The notes under the pieces were generated by a model that was not told the origin of the DNA, searched no databases, and saw nothing but the letters and a program-made list of their open reading frames with translations. From Acidisphaera sp. (GTDB lineage: Bacteria > Pseudomonadota > Alphaproteobacteria > Acetobacterales > Acetobacteraceae): a DNA stretch of 35,473 bases. Where the stretch lies: positions 1-35,473 of the forward strand of contig JAFAYA010000047.1 of NCBI GenBank assembly GCA_019240635.1, given 5' to 3'. Positions 13,778 through 21,111 of this stretch are shown here, one piece after another. Made by a program: the position numbers and the translations under genes. Position 1 is the stretch's first letter. Each line of letters starts with the position of its first letter.

Positions 13778-14961
13778 GGCGCCTCGCTCCGCCGCACCCG
13801 GCCGCGCCGCAGCACGTCGGGCTGCAATTCGAGCCCGAGCCCCGGTCCGGGCGGCGCGGCGACCTGTCCGTCAGCGACCTCCGGCAGCGCGGTGACGAGG
13901 TCGCGGTACCAGCCGCTCCAATAGGCACGCACGCTCTCCATGAAGGCGGCATTCGGCAGGTTCAGCGCGAGATGGGTGGAGGCGCAGAACACGACCGGCC
14001 CGGTGCAGTCGTGCGGCGCCACCGGGCGCTGGTGCGCCTCCGCGAGTGTGGCGATCTTCTTCGCCTCGCTCAGCCCGCCGCACCAGGACACGTCGAGCAT
14101 CACCCAGTCGACCGCATCGCGGCGCAGGATGTCGAGGAACTGCGCGCGCGTCGCCAGCGTCTCGGAGGCGCAGACCGGCAGGTGCGTGCGCCGCGCGTAT
14201 GCGGCGAGCGCCTCCGGGTCGGTCATCTTCAGCGGGTCCTCCATCCAGAACGGCCGGAACGGCCGCACCGCGTGGGCGATGGCGCAGGCGGCGGGAAGGT
14301 CCCACATCGAGTGCAGTTCCAGCATGATCTCCATCGCGTCGCCGACCGCCGCGCGGATGTCGCGGAACGGCTTCAGCCCGGCCTCGATGTCGCGCGCGTG
14401 GATGAACGTGCCGTCGCCGGCGAACGGGTCGAACGGCCAGATCTTCATGGCGGTGATGCCCATCTCGAGCAGCGAGCGGGCGAGCGCCGCGGCGTCGCGC
14501 GAGAAGGCGAGCTGGTCGTCGTACGGCCCCTGCGGCGCGTCCTCCGCGCCGATCTGCCGCCGCCCGCCGCGCGAATTGTAGGCGTAGCCGGCGCAGGTGT
14601 TGTAGGTGCGGATGCGCGGGCGGGTCAGCCCGCCCAGCAGGTCGTGCACCGGCCGGCCGAGCGCCTTTCCCGCAAGGTCCCACAGCGCGATGTCGACCGC
14701 CGAGGCGGCGCGCATCTCCGCCCCCGAGGAGCGGAAGCCGATATACGGTGCGGTCAGGCTGCGGCTGATCGCGTCGATGCGCGAGGGGTCGGCGCCGAGC
14801 AGCGCCGGCGCGACTTCGGCGTGCAGGCACGCCTCCACCGCATCGGCGCCGCGAAACGTCTCGCCGAGGCCGACCAGACCGGCGTCGGTGTGCAGCCGCA
14901 CCCAGAGGATGTTGTCGTAGGGCGCCAGCCGGATCGTCTCGAGCGCCGTGATGCGCATCAT
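13774..14961 (-). CDS. Enolase-superfamily (mandelate racemase type) sugar-acid dehydratase or racemase
   Basis: This 395-residue protein has an N-terminal capping domain and a barrel with complete catalytic residues. They are Lys173 in 'ITAMKIWPF', metal ligands Glu215 (LELHSMWD), Glu241 (FWMEDP) and Glu267 (CASETLATR), and the Asp290/His317 pair (VMLDVSWCGG; VAPHDCTGPV), with Glu342 at the barrel end. This set abstracts the proton alpha to a carboxylate from an acid sugar. It is not a close match to Agrobacterium galactarolactone cycloisomerase as I recall it, so a dehydratase acting on an aldarate or related acid is the better guess. Two ATGs stand side by side (14959-14961 and 14956-14958) behind GGAGGA. 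It is the first gene of the uronate operon, and its 3' end overlaps the lactonase start. The 90-base gap to the divergent amidase gene must hold its promoter. Confidence 0.88.
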   Translation of the reverse strand: MMRITALETIRLAPYDNILWVRLHTDAGLVGLGETFRGADAVEACLHAEVAPALLGADPSRIDAISRSLTAPYIGFRSSGAEMRAASAVDIALWDLAGKALGRPVHDLLGGLTRPRIRTYNTCAGYAYNSRGGRRQIGAEDAPQGPYDDQLAFSRDAAALARSLLEMGITAMKIWPFDPFAGDGTFIHARDIEAGLKPFRDIRAAVGDAMEIMLELHSMWDLPAACAIAHAVRPFRPFWMEDPLKMTDPEALAAYARRTHLPVCASETLATRAQFLDILRRDAVDWVMLDVSWCGGLSEAKKIATLAEAHQRPVAPHDCTGPVVFCASTHLALNLPNAAFMESVRAYWSGWYRDLVTALPEVADGQVAAPPGPGLGLELQPDVLRRGRVRRSEAP

Positions 14962-15051
14962 CGCTTCCTCCGTGCGAAGAAGGGGGGCACCCGATCGCCG
15001 CGCCGTCAAGCGCCGTTGCGGCGCGGCGCGGGCCGGCGCAGGCTTGGCACC

Positions 15052-16389
15052 ATGCACGGCATCCGCGAGCACGCGACCGCCCTGGCCGAAGGCCGCCTCA
15101 CCGCCCGGGCGCTGGTCGAGCGCTGCCTCGATCGCATCGCCGCCGCCGCGGCCGGTCCCGTCTTCCTGACGGTCTACGCCGCGCAGGCGCGGGCGATGGC
15201 CGACGCTGCGGACGCGCTGCGCCGGGCCGGCCGCGCGGCCTCACCTTTCGCCGGCATCCCGATCAGCCTGAAAGACCTGTTCGACGTCGCCGGCGAGCCG
15301 ACCCCGGCGGCCTCGCGTGCGCTCGCCGACGCGCCGCCGGCGGGCGCGCACGCGACGGTCGTGGCCCGCGTGCTGGCGGCCGGCTTCGTGCCGGTCGGCC
15401 GCACCAACATGACGGAGTTCGCCTTCTCCGGGCTCGGCATCAACCCGCATCACGGCACGCCGTTGAGCCCGTGGCAGCGGGAGCGCGCGCGGGTGCCCGG
15501 CGGCAGTTCATCGGGGGCGGCGGTGGCGGTGGCGGACGGCATGGCGCTCGGCTCGCTCGGCACGGACACCGGGGGATCGTGCCGGGTGCCGGCGGCGTTC
15601 TGCGGCATCGTCGGCTACAAGCCGACCGCGCGGCGGGTGCCGCTCGATGGCGTGTTGCCGCTTTCACCGTCGCTCGATTCGGTGGGGCCGCTGGCGGGGT
15701 CGGTCGATTGCTGCGCGATCCTCGACGCCGTGCTGGCGGGCGCGGCGCCGACACGGACCGCCGCGCTGCCGGTCCGCGGACTGCGGCTCGCGGTGCCGGA
15801 GAACGTGGTGCTGGAGGAGATGGACGAAACGGCGGCCGCCGCGTTCGAGCGCGCGCTTGAACGACTGGCTGAGGCGGGCGCGCTGATCCTACATTGCCGC
15901 TTCGCCGCGCTGGACGAGGTTGCCGGCGTGAACGCGCTCGGCGGGCTTGCGGCGGCCGAAGCGTTCGCCTGGCACAAGGACCTGCTCGCGGCAAAGGCCG
16001 CGCTGTATGACCCCCGCGTTCGCGCGCGGATCGAGCGCGGCGCGCGGCAGACCGCCGCCGACTACATCGGGCTGCGCGCGGCCCGCGGCCGGCTGGTCGC
16101 GTCGCTCGACATGGCGACCGCGCCCTACGACGCGCTGCTGATGCCGACCGTTCCGGTGGTGCCGCCGCGCATCGCCGACCTCGAGGAGGACGGCGAGTAC
16201 AACCGGGTGAACATGCTGGTGCTGCGCAACACCGCCCTCGGCAACTTCTTCGACCGCTGCGCCATCAGCCTGCCGTGCCACGCGCCGGGCGAGGCGCCGG
16301 TCGGGCTGATGCTGGTGGGCGAGACGATGGGCGACGCAAGACTGTTCGCCGTCGCCACGGCGGTCGAGCGGGTGCTGGCGCAGGATTAG
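15052..16389 (+). CDS. Amidase-signature hydrolase
   Basis: This 445-residue protein of the amidase signature family has the full Ser-cisSer-Lys triad: Lys74 in 'ISLKDLFDVAG', the Ser152-154 run in 'VPGGSSSGAAVAVADG', and the nucleophile Ser176 in 'GTDTGGSCRVPAAFCG'. The glycine/serine box and 'IVGYKPTARRVP' follow family spacing. Relatives include GatA, aryl-acylamidases and allophanate or malonamide hydrolases. It is slightly short of the 460-480 usual length and lacks GatB/GatC neighbours, so it is a stand-alone amidase rather than the tRNA enzyme. I set the start at 15052 because the conserved N-terminus (EHATALAEGRLTARALVERCLDRI) begins there, although the frame stays open far upstream. 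Substrate unknown; amides from the nearby hydratase would be a tempting but unproven link. Confidence 0.9.
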   Translation: MHGIREHATALAEGRLTARALVERCLDRIAAAAAGPVFLTVYAAQARAMADAADALRRAGRAASPFAGIPISLKDLFDVAGEPTPAASRALADAPPAGAHATVVARVLAAGFVPVGRTNMTEFAFSGLGINPHHGTPLSPWQRERARVPGGSSSGAAVAVADGMALGSLGTDTGGSCRVPAAFCGIVGYKPTARRVPLDGVLPLSPSLDSVGPLAGSVDCCAILDAVLAGAAPTRTAALPVRGLRLAVPENVVLEEMDETAAAAFERALERLAEAGALILHCRFAALDEVAGVNALGGLAAAEAFAWHKDLLAAKAALYDPRVRARIERGARQTAADYIGLRAARGRLVASLDMATAPYDALLMPTVPVVPPRIADLEEDGEYNRVNMLVLRNTALGNFFDRCAISLPCHAPGEAPVGLMLVGETMGDARLFAVATAVERVLAQD

Positions 16390-16402
16390 CCGCCGCCGAC
16401 GC

Positions 16403-17146
16403 ATGGCCCAGAACATCTACGACGAGGCGGAATTCTTCCAGGGCTACAGCCAGCTCCGCCGCTCGGTCGAAGGGCTGGACGGCGCGCCGGAGTGGCCGGC
16501 GTTGCGCGCGCTGCTGCCGGAGCTGCACGGGTGCCACGTGCTCGATCTCGGCTGCGGCTTCGGCTGGTTCTGCCGCTGGGCGCGGGAGCAAGGGGCGGCG
16601 CGCGTCCTCGGCGTCGATCTCTCCGAGCGGATGCTGGCGCGGGCCCGGGCGAGCACGCCGGACGCAGCCATCGAATACCGGCGGGCCGACCTCGAGCATC
16701 TCACGCTGCCGGCGGGGTGCTTCGGCCTGGCCTACAGCTCCCTCGCGCTGCACTACATCGCCGATCTGCCGCGGCTGATCGCCGAGGTGCACCGCTCGCT
16801 GCTGCCCGGCGGCGCCCTGGTCTTCTCGGCCGAGCATCCGATCTTCACCGCACCGGGCGCGCCCGGCTGGTCCGGCGAGGCCGAGGGCCGCCGGACGTGG
16901 CCGGTCGACCGCTACCTGGACGAGGGGCCGCGCCGGACCGACTGGCTCGCTCCCGGCGTGATCAAGCAGCACCGGACGGTCGGCACCTACCTCAACACGC
17001 TGCTGCGCGCGGGCTTCGCGTTGTCGCATGTCGAGGAGTGGGGGCCGACGGCGGAGCAGATCGCCGCCCGGCCGGAACTGGCGGCCGAGCGCGAGCGGCC
17101 AGCCTTCCTGCTCGTGGCGGCGCGGCGGCCCGCTCACGCAGGCTGA
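16403..17146 (+). CDS. Class I SAM-dependent methyltransferase
   Basis: This 247-residue protein carries motif I LDLGCGFGWFCRWA from residue 47, 'VLGVDLSERMLARAR' (acidic ribose-binding loop), 'YRRADLEHLTLPAGCFGLAYSSLALHYI' (motifs II-III), and 'LLPGGALVFSAEHPIF'. This is the Methyltransf_11/25 type, a cytosolic small-molecule methylase. The tail has 'TYLNTLLRAGFALSHVEEWGPT', common in this subgroup. The gene begins 13 bases after the amidase stop and is probably co-transcribed. The methyl acceptor is not evident. It converges on the membrane protein gene at 17161. Confidence 0.9.
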   Translation: MAQNIYDEAEFFQGYSQLRRSVEGLDGAPEWPALRALLPELHGCHVLDLGCGFGWFCRWAREQGAARVLGVDLSERMLARARASTPDAAIEYRRADLEHLTLPAGCFGLAYSSLALHYIADLPRLIAEVHRSLLPGGALVFSAEHPIFTAPGAPGWSGEAEGRRTWPVDRYLDEGPRRTDWLAPGVIKQHRTVGTYLNTLLRAGFALSHVEEWGPTAEQIAARPELAAERERPAFLLVAARRPAHAG

Positions 17147-17160
17147 AAGGCGATCAGGCT

Positions 17161-17727
17161 TTAGCCGGACAGCGCCGACGTGACCCCGGCGACCACGACG
17201 CCGATCAAGACATCGAGCGAGACCAGCCCGGCGGCGGGCAGCGCGCCCAGGTCGAGCGCCAGCCGTGTCGCGTACCATTCGAGCCACAGCGCCCAGCCCA
17301 GCGCGACCAGCCCGGCTGCCTGGTCCACGAAGGCGGGGGCGCCGAGCAGGTCCGGCACCGCGGCGGCGAGCAGCAAGACGTATTGCGCGACGTTGCACCA
17401 GTTCCAGACCGCGATGAAGCGCGGCCAGCGCCCGGCCCGGCCGAGCAGCACCACGAGCGGCCGGGTCGCCACGGCGAAGCCCGCCCATCCCGTCGCGTAG
17501 CCCAGGATGCCGAGCGCCAGGGCGTGCGCAGGCGCCGAGGGCAGCGCGCCGTCGGCCCAGTCGAGCAGGCGCAGGACGACGAACGCGGGCAGGCAGATCG
17601 CCGCGGCCCAGAAGCTGCGCCGCGCCCCTTCCAGCCCGGTCTCGACGTAACTCATCCCCTCCCGCCGGCCGCGTGCCAGCAGCAGGGCCGCGTGCAGCCC
17701 GGCGGTCACGGCGCGTACGGCGGCCAT
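17161..17727 (-). CDS. Hypothetical multi-span membrane protein
   Basis: This is a 188-residue protein with about four hydrophobic segments (roughly 38-58, 66-86, 112-128 and 135-185, the last probably double). The opening 'LLLARGRREGMSYVETGLEGARRSFWAA' has the layout of an alphaproteobacterial family of small membrane proteins that I cannot name; the polar 'NWCNVAQYVLLLAA' segment is typical of it. No enzymatic motif is seen. Its ATG follows the TGA of the GH5 gene with no gap, so translation is likely coupled and the two may work at the same membrane. Confidence 0.75.
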   Translation of the reverse strand: MAAVRAVTAGLHAALLLARGRREGMSYVETGLEGARRSFWAAAICLPAFVVLRLLDWADGALPSAPAHALALGILGYATGWAGFAVATRPLVVLLGRAGRWPRFIAVWNWCNVAQYVLLLAAAVPDLLGAPAFVDQAAGLVALGWALWLEWYATRLALDLGALPAAGLVSLDVLIGVVVAGVTSALSG

Positions 17728-19254
17728 TCACCCCCCTCGCAGAAGATCGAGCATGGCACGGTCGAGCCGGTGGCCGCGCCAGGCCTCATAGCGCACATCC
17801 GGCCGCCCACTGTCGAGCGGCCCGAGTTCGCCGCGCAGGTTCCACAGCGCCCAGCCCCAGCCGGCGCGCCGGAAGTTCGCCAGGTTGTCGCGCATCCAGG
17901 CCAGGGCGACGGCGTGCGGGGTCCACATGTTGCAGCCCCACTCCCCGACATGCACCCCCACCCCCTGGGCCTGCAGGCGCTGCCAGGGCAGGATCTCGTC
18001 GCGCCAGAGGTCGTCGCGGCCGTAGGTCGCGGCACCGTGCGCCGGCACCGGCTCGCCGTCCGCAGCCAGCGTGAAGCGCTGCTGGCGCACCGGCCAGGCC
18101 GAGAGGCCCGGCGTGAGCTCGATACGGCGGCCCGGCGAGGCGAGCGAGAGCTGCGAGAAGGTCAGCCAGTCGCCGTCGAGCACCTCCAGCGTGATCTCGC
18201 GCGTGCCGGCCGGCAGCTCGGCCGTGAGGTCCGTGTCGTAGAGCGCCTGCCAGGCGCCGGGGGTGGGCGTGTCGATCAGCCGCTTCCAGCCGCCGCCGTC
18301 CGGCGTCGGGCGAAGCGTGCGGTCGAACTCGCGCGCGCCGTTCGCGCCGACGACGAGCTGCGCGTGACCGGAGACGTAGGCGATGTGCACACCGAGCGCC
18401 GTGCGCGCCGGCAGATCGACGGCCAGCGTGAGCGGTGACTGGAACTGCGGCTTTTCGGCGCCGAACAGGAACTGGTTCATCACGTTGCGCACCGGCCAGG
18501 TCGGCACCGGCCACATGTCCGCGCCAAGCATCCAGGGGGCGCGGTAGTGGCTCAGGGCGAGCGGGCGGTAGCCGCGGGTGCTCTGGGCGAGGCCGAGTGG
18601 GATCAGCGCCGGCACCGGCAGGCGGCCGCCGTCGGTGCCGCCGGCGCCGTCGGCGATGATCAGCCGGCCCGGATCCTCCCGCCGGATCGCCTCGACGGCC
18701 GGCCGGGCGCTGCGCAGATAGGTCTCGCCGGAAATCTCCGGCGGCTCGTTGACGAGGTTGAAGGACAGCGCCGCGGCGGGGATACCGCGGTAGCGGGCGG
18801 CGAACATGCGCCATTGCTCGGCGAATTGCGCCCGCGCCGCCTCGCCGGGCTCGCCTTCGCCCCAAAGGTCGAGGCCGGCGGCGCGTTCCTCCGCGTATCC
18901 GTCGCCCACGTTGTAGCCGGGGGCGGTGTGCAGGCAGAGATCGACATGGATGCCGCGCGCGCGGCCCCACCGCACGGCCTGGTCGATCTCAGCGAGCTGG
19001 CGCTCGTCGTAGCGGCCGGGCGCCTCCGTCCAGACGCGGTAGTGCAGCGGCAGGCGGACGAAGTCGAAGCCCCAGCCGGCGATGATGTCGAAATCCGCCT
19101 CCCGGAACGGCTGCGGATGCGCGCGGTCGAATTTTTCCAGCAGGTTGAAGCCGCGCCAGCGCGGCAGGTGCGCGGCACTCGCCGGCGGCGCGGCAACCGC
19201 GGCCCTGCTGGCGAGAAAAGGGGCGGCGAGCAGGGCGCGGCGCGGGATCGGCAT
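17728..19254 (-). CDS. Glycoside hydrolase family 5 (cellulase/mannanase-like), exported, with inserted beta domain
   Basis: This is a 508-residue protein. MPIPRRALLAAPFLASRAAVA is a Tat- or Sec-type signal with an RR pair. The GH5 barrel opens with 'RGFNLLEKFDRAH' and 'GFDFVRLPLHYRVW'. The acid/base is Glu170 in 'SFNLVNEPPE', 'LALSHYRAPWML' holds the substrate His/Tyr (236-237), and the nucleophile is Glu438 in 'VHVGEWGCN'. A tryptophan platform is in 'GWGWALWNLRG'. Between about 245 and 410, where normal GH5 enzymes have only a short loop, lies a 165-residue beta-rich insert ('DWLTFSQLSLASPGR') like a carbohydrate-binding or jelly-roll module. The likely substrate is a beta-1,4 or beta-1,3 glucan or mannan in the periplasm or outside; not determinable further. 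I chose the start at the RR motif because the longer frame carries no conserved sequence. Confidence 0.88.
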   Translation of the reverse strand: MPIPRRALLAAPFLASRAAVAAPPASAAHLPRWRGFNLLEKFDRAHPQPFREADFDIIAGWGFDFVRLPLHYRVWTEAPGRYDERQLAEIDQAVRWGRARGIHVDLCLHTAPGYNVGDGYAEERAAGLDLWGEGEPGEAARAQFAEQWRMFAARYRGIPAAALSFNLVNEPPEISGETYLRSARPAVEAIRREDPGRLIIADGAGGTDGGRLPVPALIPLGLAQSTRGYRPLALSHYRAPWMLGADMWPVPTWPVRNVMNQFLFGAEKPQFQSPLTLAVDLPARTALGVHIAYVSGHAQLVVGANGAREFDRTLRPTPDGGGWKRLIDTPTPGAWQALYDTDLTAELPAGTREITLEVLDGDWLTFSQLSLASPGRRIELTPGLSAWPVRQQRFTLAADGEPVPAHGAATYGRDDLWRDEILPWQRLQAQGVGVHVGEWGCNMWTPHAVALAWMRDNLANFRRAGWGWALWNLRGELGPLDSGRPDVRYEAWRGHRLDRAMLDLLRGG

Positions 19255-19353
19255 GCGCCGGTGCTGGCACGCGCACGCGGGGCGCGCAATCGCCGCGTTG
19301 CCGGGACGACGCGGCGCTGCATAGGATGACGGCCCTGCATGCGAGGGCGCGAG

Positions 19354-20991
19354 ATGAGCGAGCGAAGCGCGGCCGACCCGTTCGACCTCCCCCGCAACGC
19401 CGCCAATCACGTCCCGCTGTCGCCGCTGAGCTTCCTCGCGCGCACCGCCGCGGTCTATCCGGAGCGGCTGGCCGTGGTGCACGGCGCGCACCGCACGACC
19501 TGGCGCGAGACCGATGCGCGCTGCCGGCGGATGGCCTCGGCACTGGCGCAGCGCGGCATCGGCCGCGGTGACGTGGTGGCGGTGATGGCGCCCAACGTGC
19601 CGGCGGCGTTCGAGGCGCATTTCGGCGTGCCGATGACCGGCGCCGTGCTGAACGCGCTGAACTGCCGGCTCGACGCAGCAATGATCGCCTTCATCCTCGG
19701 CCACTCCGGGGCGAAGCTGCTGTTCACCGACCGCGAGTTCGCGGCGGTGACCGGCCGCGCGCTCGACATGCTGCCGCCCGGCGAGCGCCCGGTGGTGATC
19801 GACATCGACGACGCGCTGGCGTCAGAAGGAAGGCTGCTCGGCGAGACCGACTACGAGACGTTCCTGGCCGGCGGCGATCCCGGCTACGCGTGGACCCTGC
19901 CGCCGGACGAATGGGACGCGATCACGCTCAACTACACCTCCGGCACGACCTCCGACCCCAAGGGTGTCGTGTATCACCACCGCGGCGCCTACCTGAACGC
20001 GCTCGGCAACGTGCTGGTCTGGGGGATGACGCAGCACCCCGTCTATCTCTGGACCTTGCCGATGTTTCACTGCAACGGCTGGTGCTTTCCGTGGACGATC
20101 ACGGCGCTGGCCGGCACGCATGTCTGCCTGCGGCGCGTCGAGGCCGAGGGCATCCTCGCCGCGATGGCCGGGCAGGGTGTGACGCATCTCTGCGGCGCGC
20201 CGATCGTGATGAACATGCTGCTGAACGCGCCGGTTGGCACGAGGCCCGATTTCGGCGGCCGGCGCATCCGCATGATGACCGCCGGCGCGCCGCCGCCGGC
20301 GGCGGTCATCGAGGGCATGGAAGGACTGGGCTTCGACATCACGCACGTGTACGGGCTCACCGAGACCTACGGCCCCGCGACGGTCTGCGCCTGGCACGAC
20401 GCGTGGAACGCGCTGCCGGCGACCGAGCGCGCGCGCCTGAAGGCGCGGCAAGGCGTCGCCTATCCGGTGCTGGAAGGCGTGATGGTCGCCGATGCGCAGG
20501 GCGCGCCGGTGCCGGATGACGGCGCGACGATGGGCGAGGTGCTGCTGCGCGGCAACATCGTGATGAAGGGCTACCTGAAGAACCCGCGCGCGACCGCGGA
20601 GGCATTCGCGGGCGGCTGGTTCCATTCCGGCGACCTCGGCGTGTCGCATGCGGACGGCTACGTCGAGCTGAAGGACCGCGCCAAGGACATCATCATCTCC
20701 GGCGGCGAGAACATTTCGACGATCGAGATCGAGGGCGTGCTCTATCGCCACCCCGCGGTGCTGGAAGCCGCCGTGGTGGCGCGGCCGGACGCGAAATGGG
20801 GCGAGACGCCGTGCGCCTTCGTCACTCTCAAGCCGGCCGCGGAAGCGACCGCGGAGGCGATCATCGCCTTCTGCCGCGACAACATGGCGCACTACAAGGC
20901 GCCGCGGACGGTGGTGTTCGGGCCGTTGCCAAAAACCTCGACCGGAAAGGTGCAGAAATTCGTGCTCCGCGAGCGGGCGCGTACGCTTTGA
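19354..20991 (+). CDS. Acyl-CoA synthetase (AMP-forming, fatty acid or DmdB-like)
   Basis: This 545-residue adenylate-forming ligase has the phosphate loop 'YTSGTTSDPKGVVYHHRG', then 'MFHCNGWCFPWTITALAGTHVCLR', the 'VYGLTETYGPATVC' motif, 'GGWFHSGDLGVSHADGYVELKDRAKDIIISGGENIS' (hinge and ribose Asp), and a C-terminal catalytic Lys in 'LPKTSTGKVQKFVLRER'. The MFHCNGWCFPW stretch marks the subgroup with medium-chain and 3-methylmercaptopropionyl-CoA ligases (DmdB-like). The enzyme activates a carboxylic acid with ATP to its CoA thioester. I prefer the ATG at 19354 (MSERSAADPFD) because GAGGGCG sits 8 bases ahead; ATG 19339 is the alternative. Divergent from the GH5 gene. A perfect eight-base hairpin lies downstream. 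Confidence 0.9.
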   Translation: MSERSAADPFDLPRNAANHVPLSPLSFLARTAAVYPERLAVVHGAHRTTWRETDARCRRMASALAQRGIGRGDVVAVMAPNVPAAFEAHFGVPMTGAVLNALNCRLDAAMIAFILGHSGAKLLFTDREFAAVTGRALDMLPPGERPVVIDIDDALASEGRLLGETDYETFLAGGDPGYAWTLPPDEWDAITLNYTSGTTSDPKGVVYHHRGAYLNALGNVLVWGMTQHPVYLWTLPMFHCNGWCFPWTITALAGTHVCLRRVEAEGILAAMAGQGVTHLCGAPIVMNMLLNAPVGTRPDFGGRRIRMMTAGAPPPAAVIEGMEGLGFDITHVYGLTETYGPATVCAWHDAWNALPATERARLKARQGVAYPVLEGVMVADAQGAPVPDDGATMGEVLLRGNIVMKGYLKNPRATAEAFAGGWFHSGDLGVSHADGYVELKDRAKDIIISGGENISTIEIEGVLYRHPAVLEAAVVARPDAKWGETPCAFVTLKPAAEATAEAIIAFCRDNMAHYKAPRTVVFGPLPKTSTGKVQKFVLRERARTL

Positions 20992-21010
20992 AGGCGATGC
21001 AGCCGCACTG

Positions 21011-21029
21011 ACTGCGCTCTGAGCGCAGT
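21011..21029 (+). terminator. Hairpin after acyl-CoA synthetase gene
   Basis: ACTGCGCT (21011-21018) and AGCGCAGT (21022-21029) form a perfect stem with a three-base loop, 20 bases past the stop. No T-tract is seen. Confidence 0.45.
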
Positions 21030-21111
21030 GCAGCCGGGCTGACGGGGCGACTGGCGCCGGGCGGCTTCTGACGGCACACTCCCGCCCCCAACAGCAGTCC
21101 CGGACCCCCTC

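Noticed and set aside
15052-16389. GatA subunit of the tRNA amidotransferase
   Set aside because: The amidase signature is present but no gatB or gatC gene is adjacent and the sequence is shorter than GatA, so a stand-alone amidase fits better.
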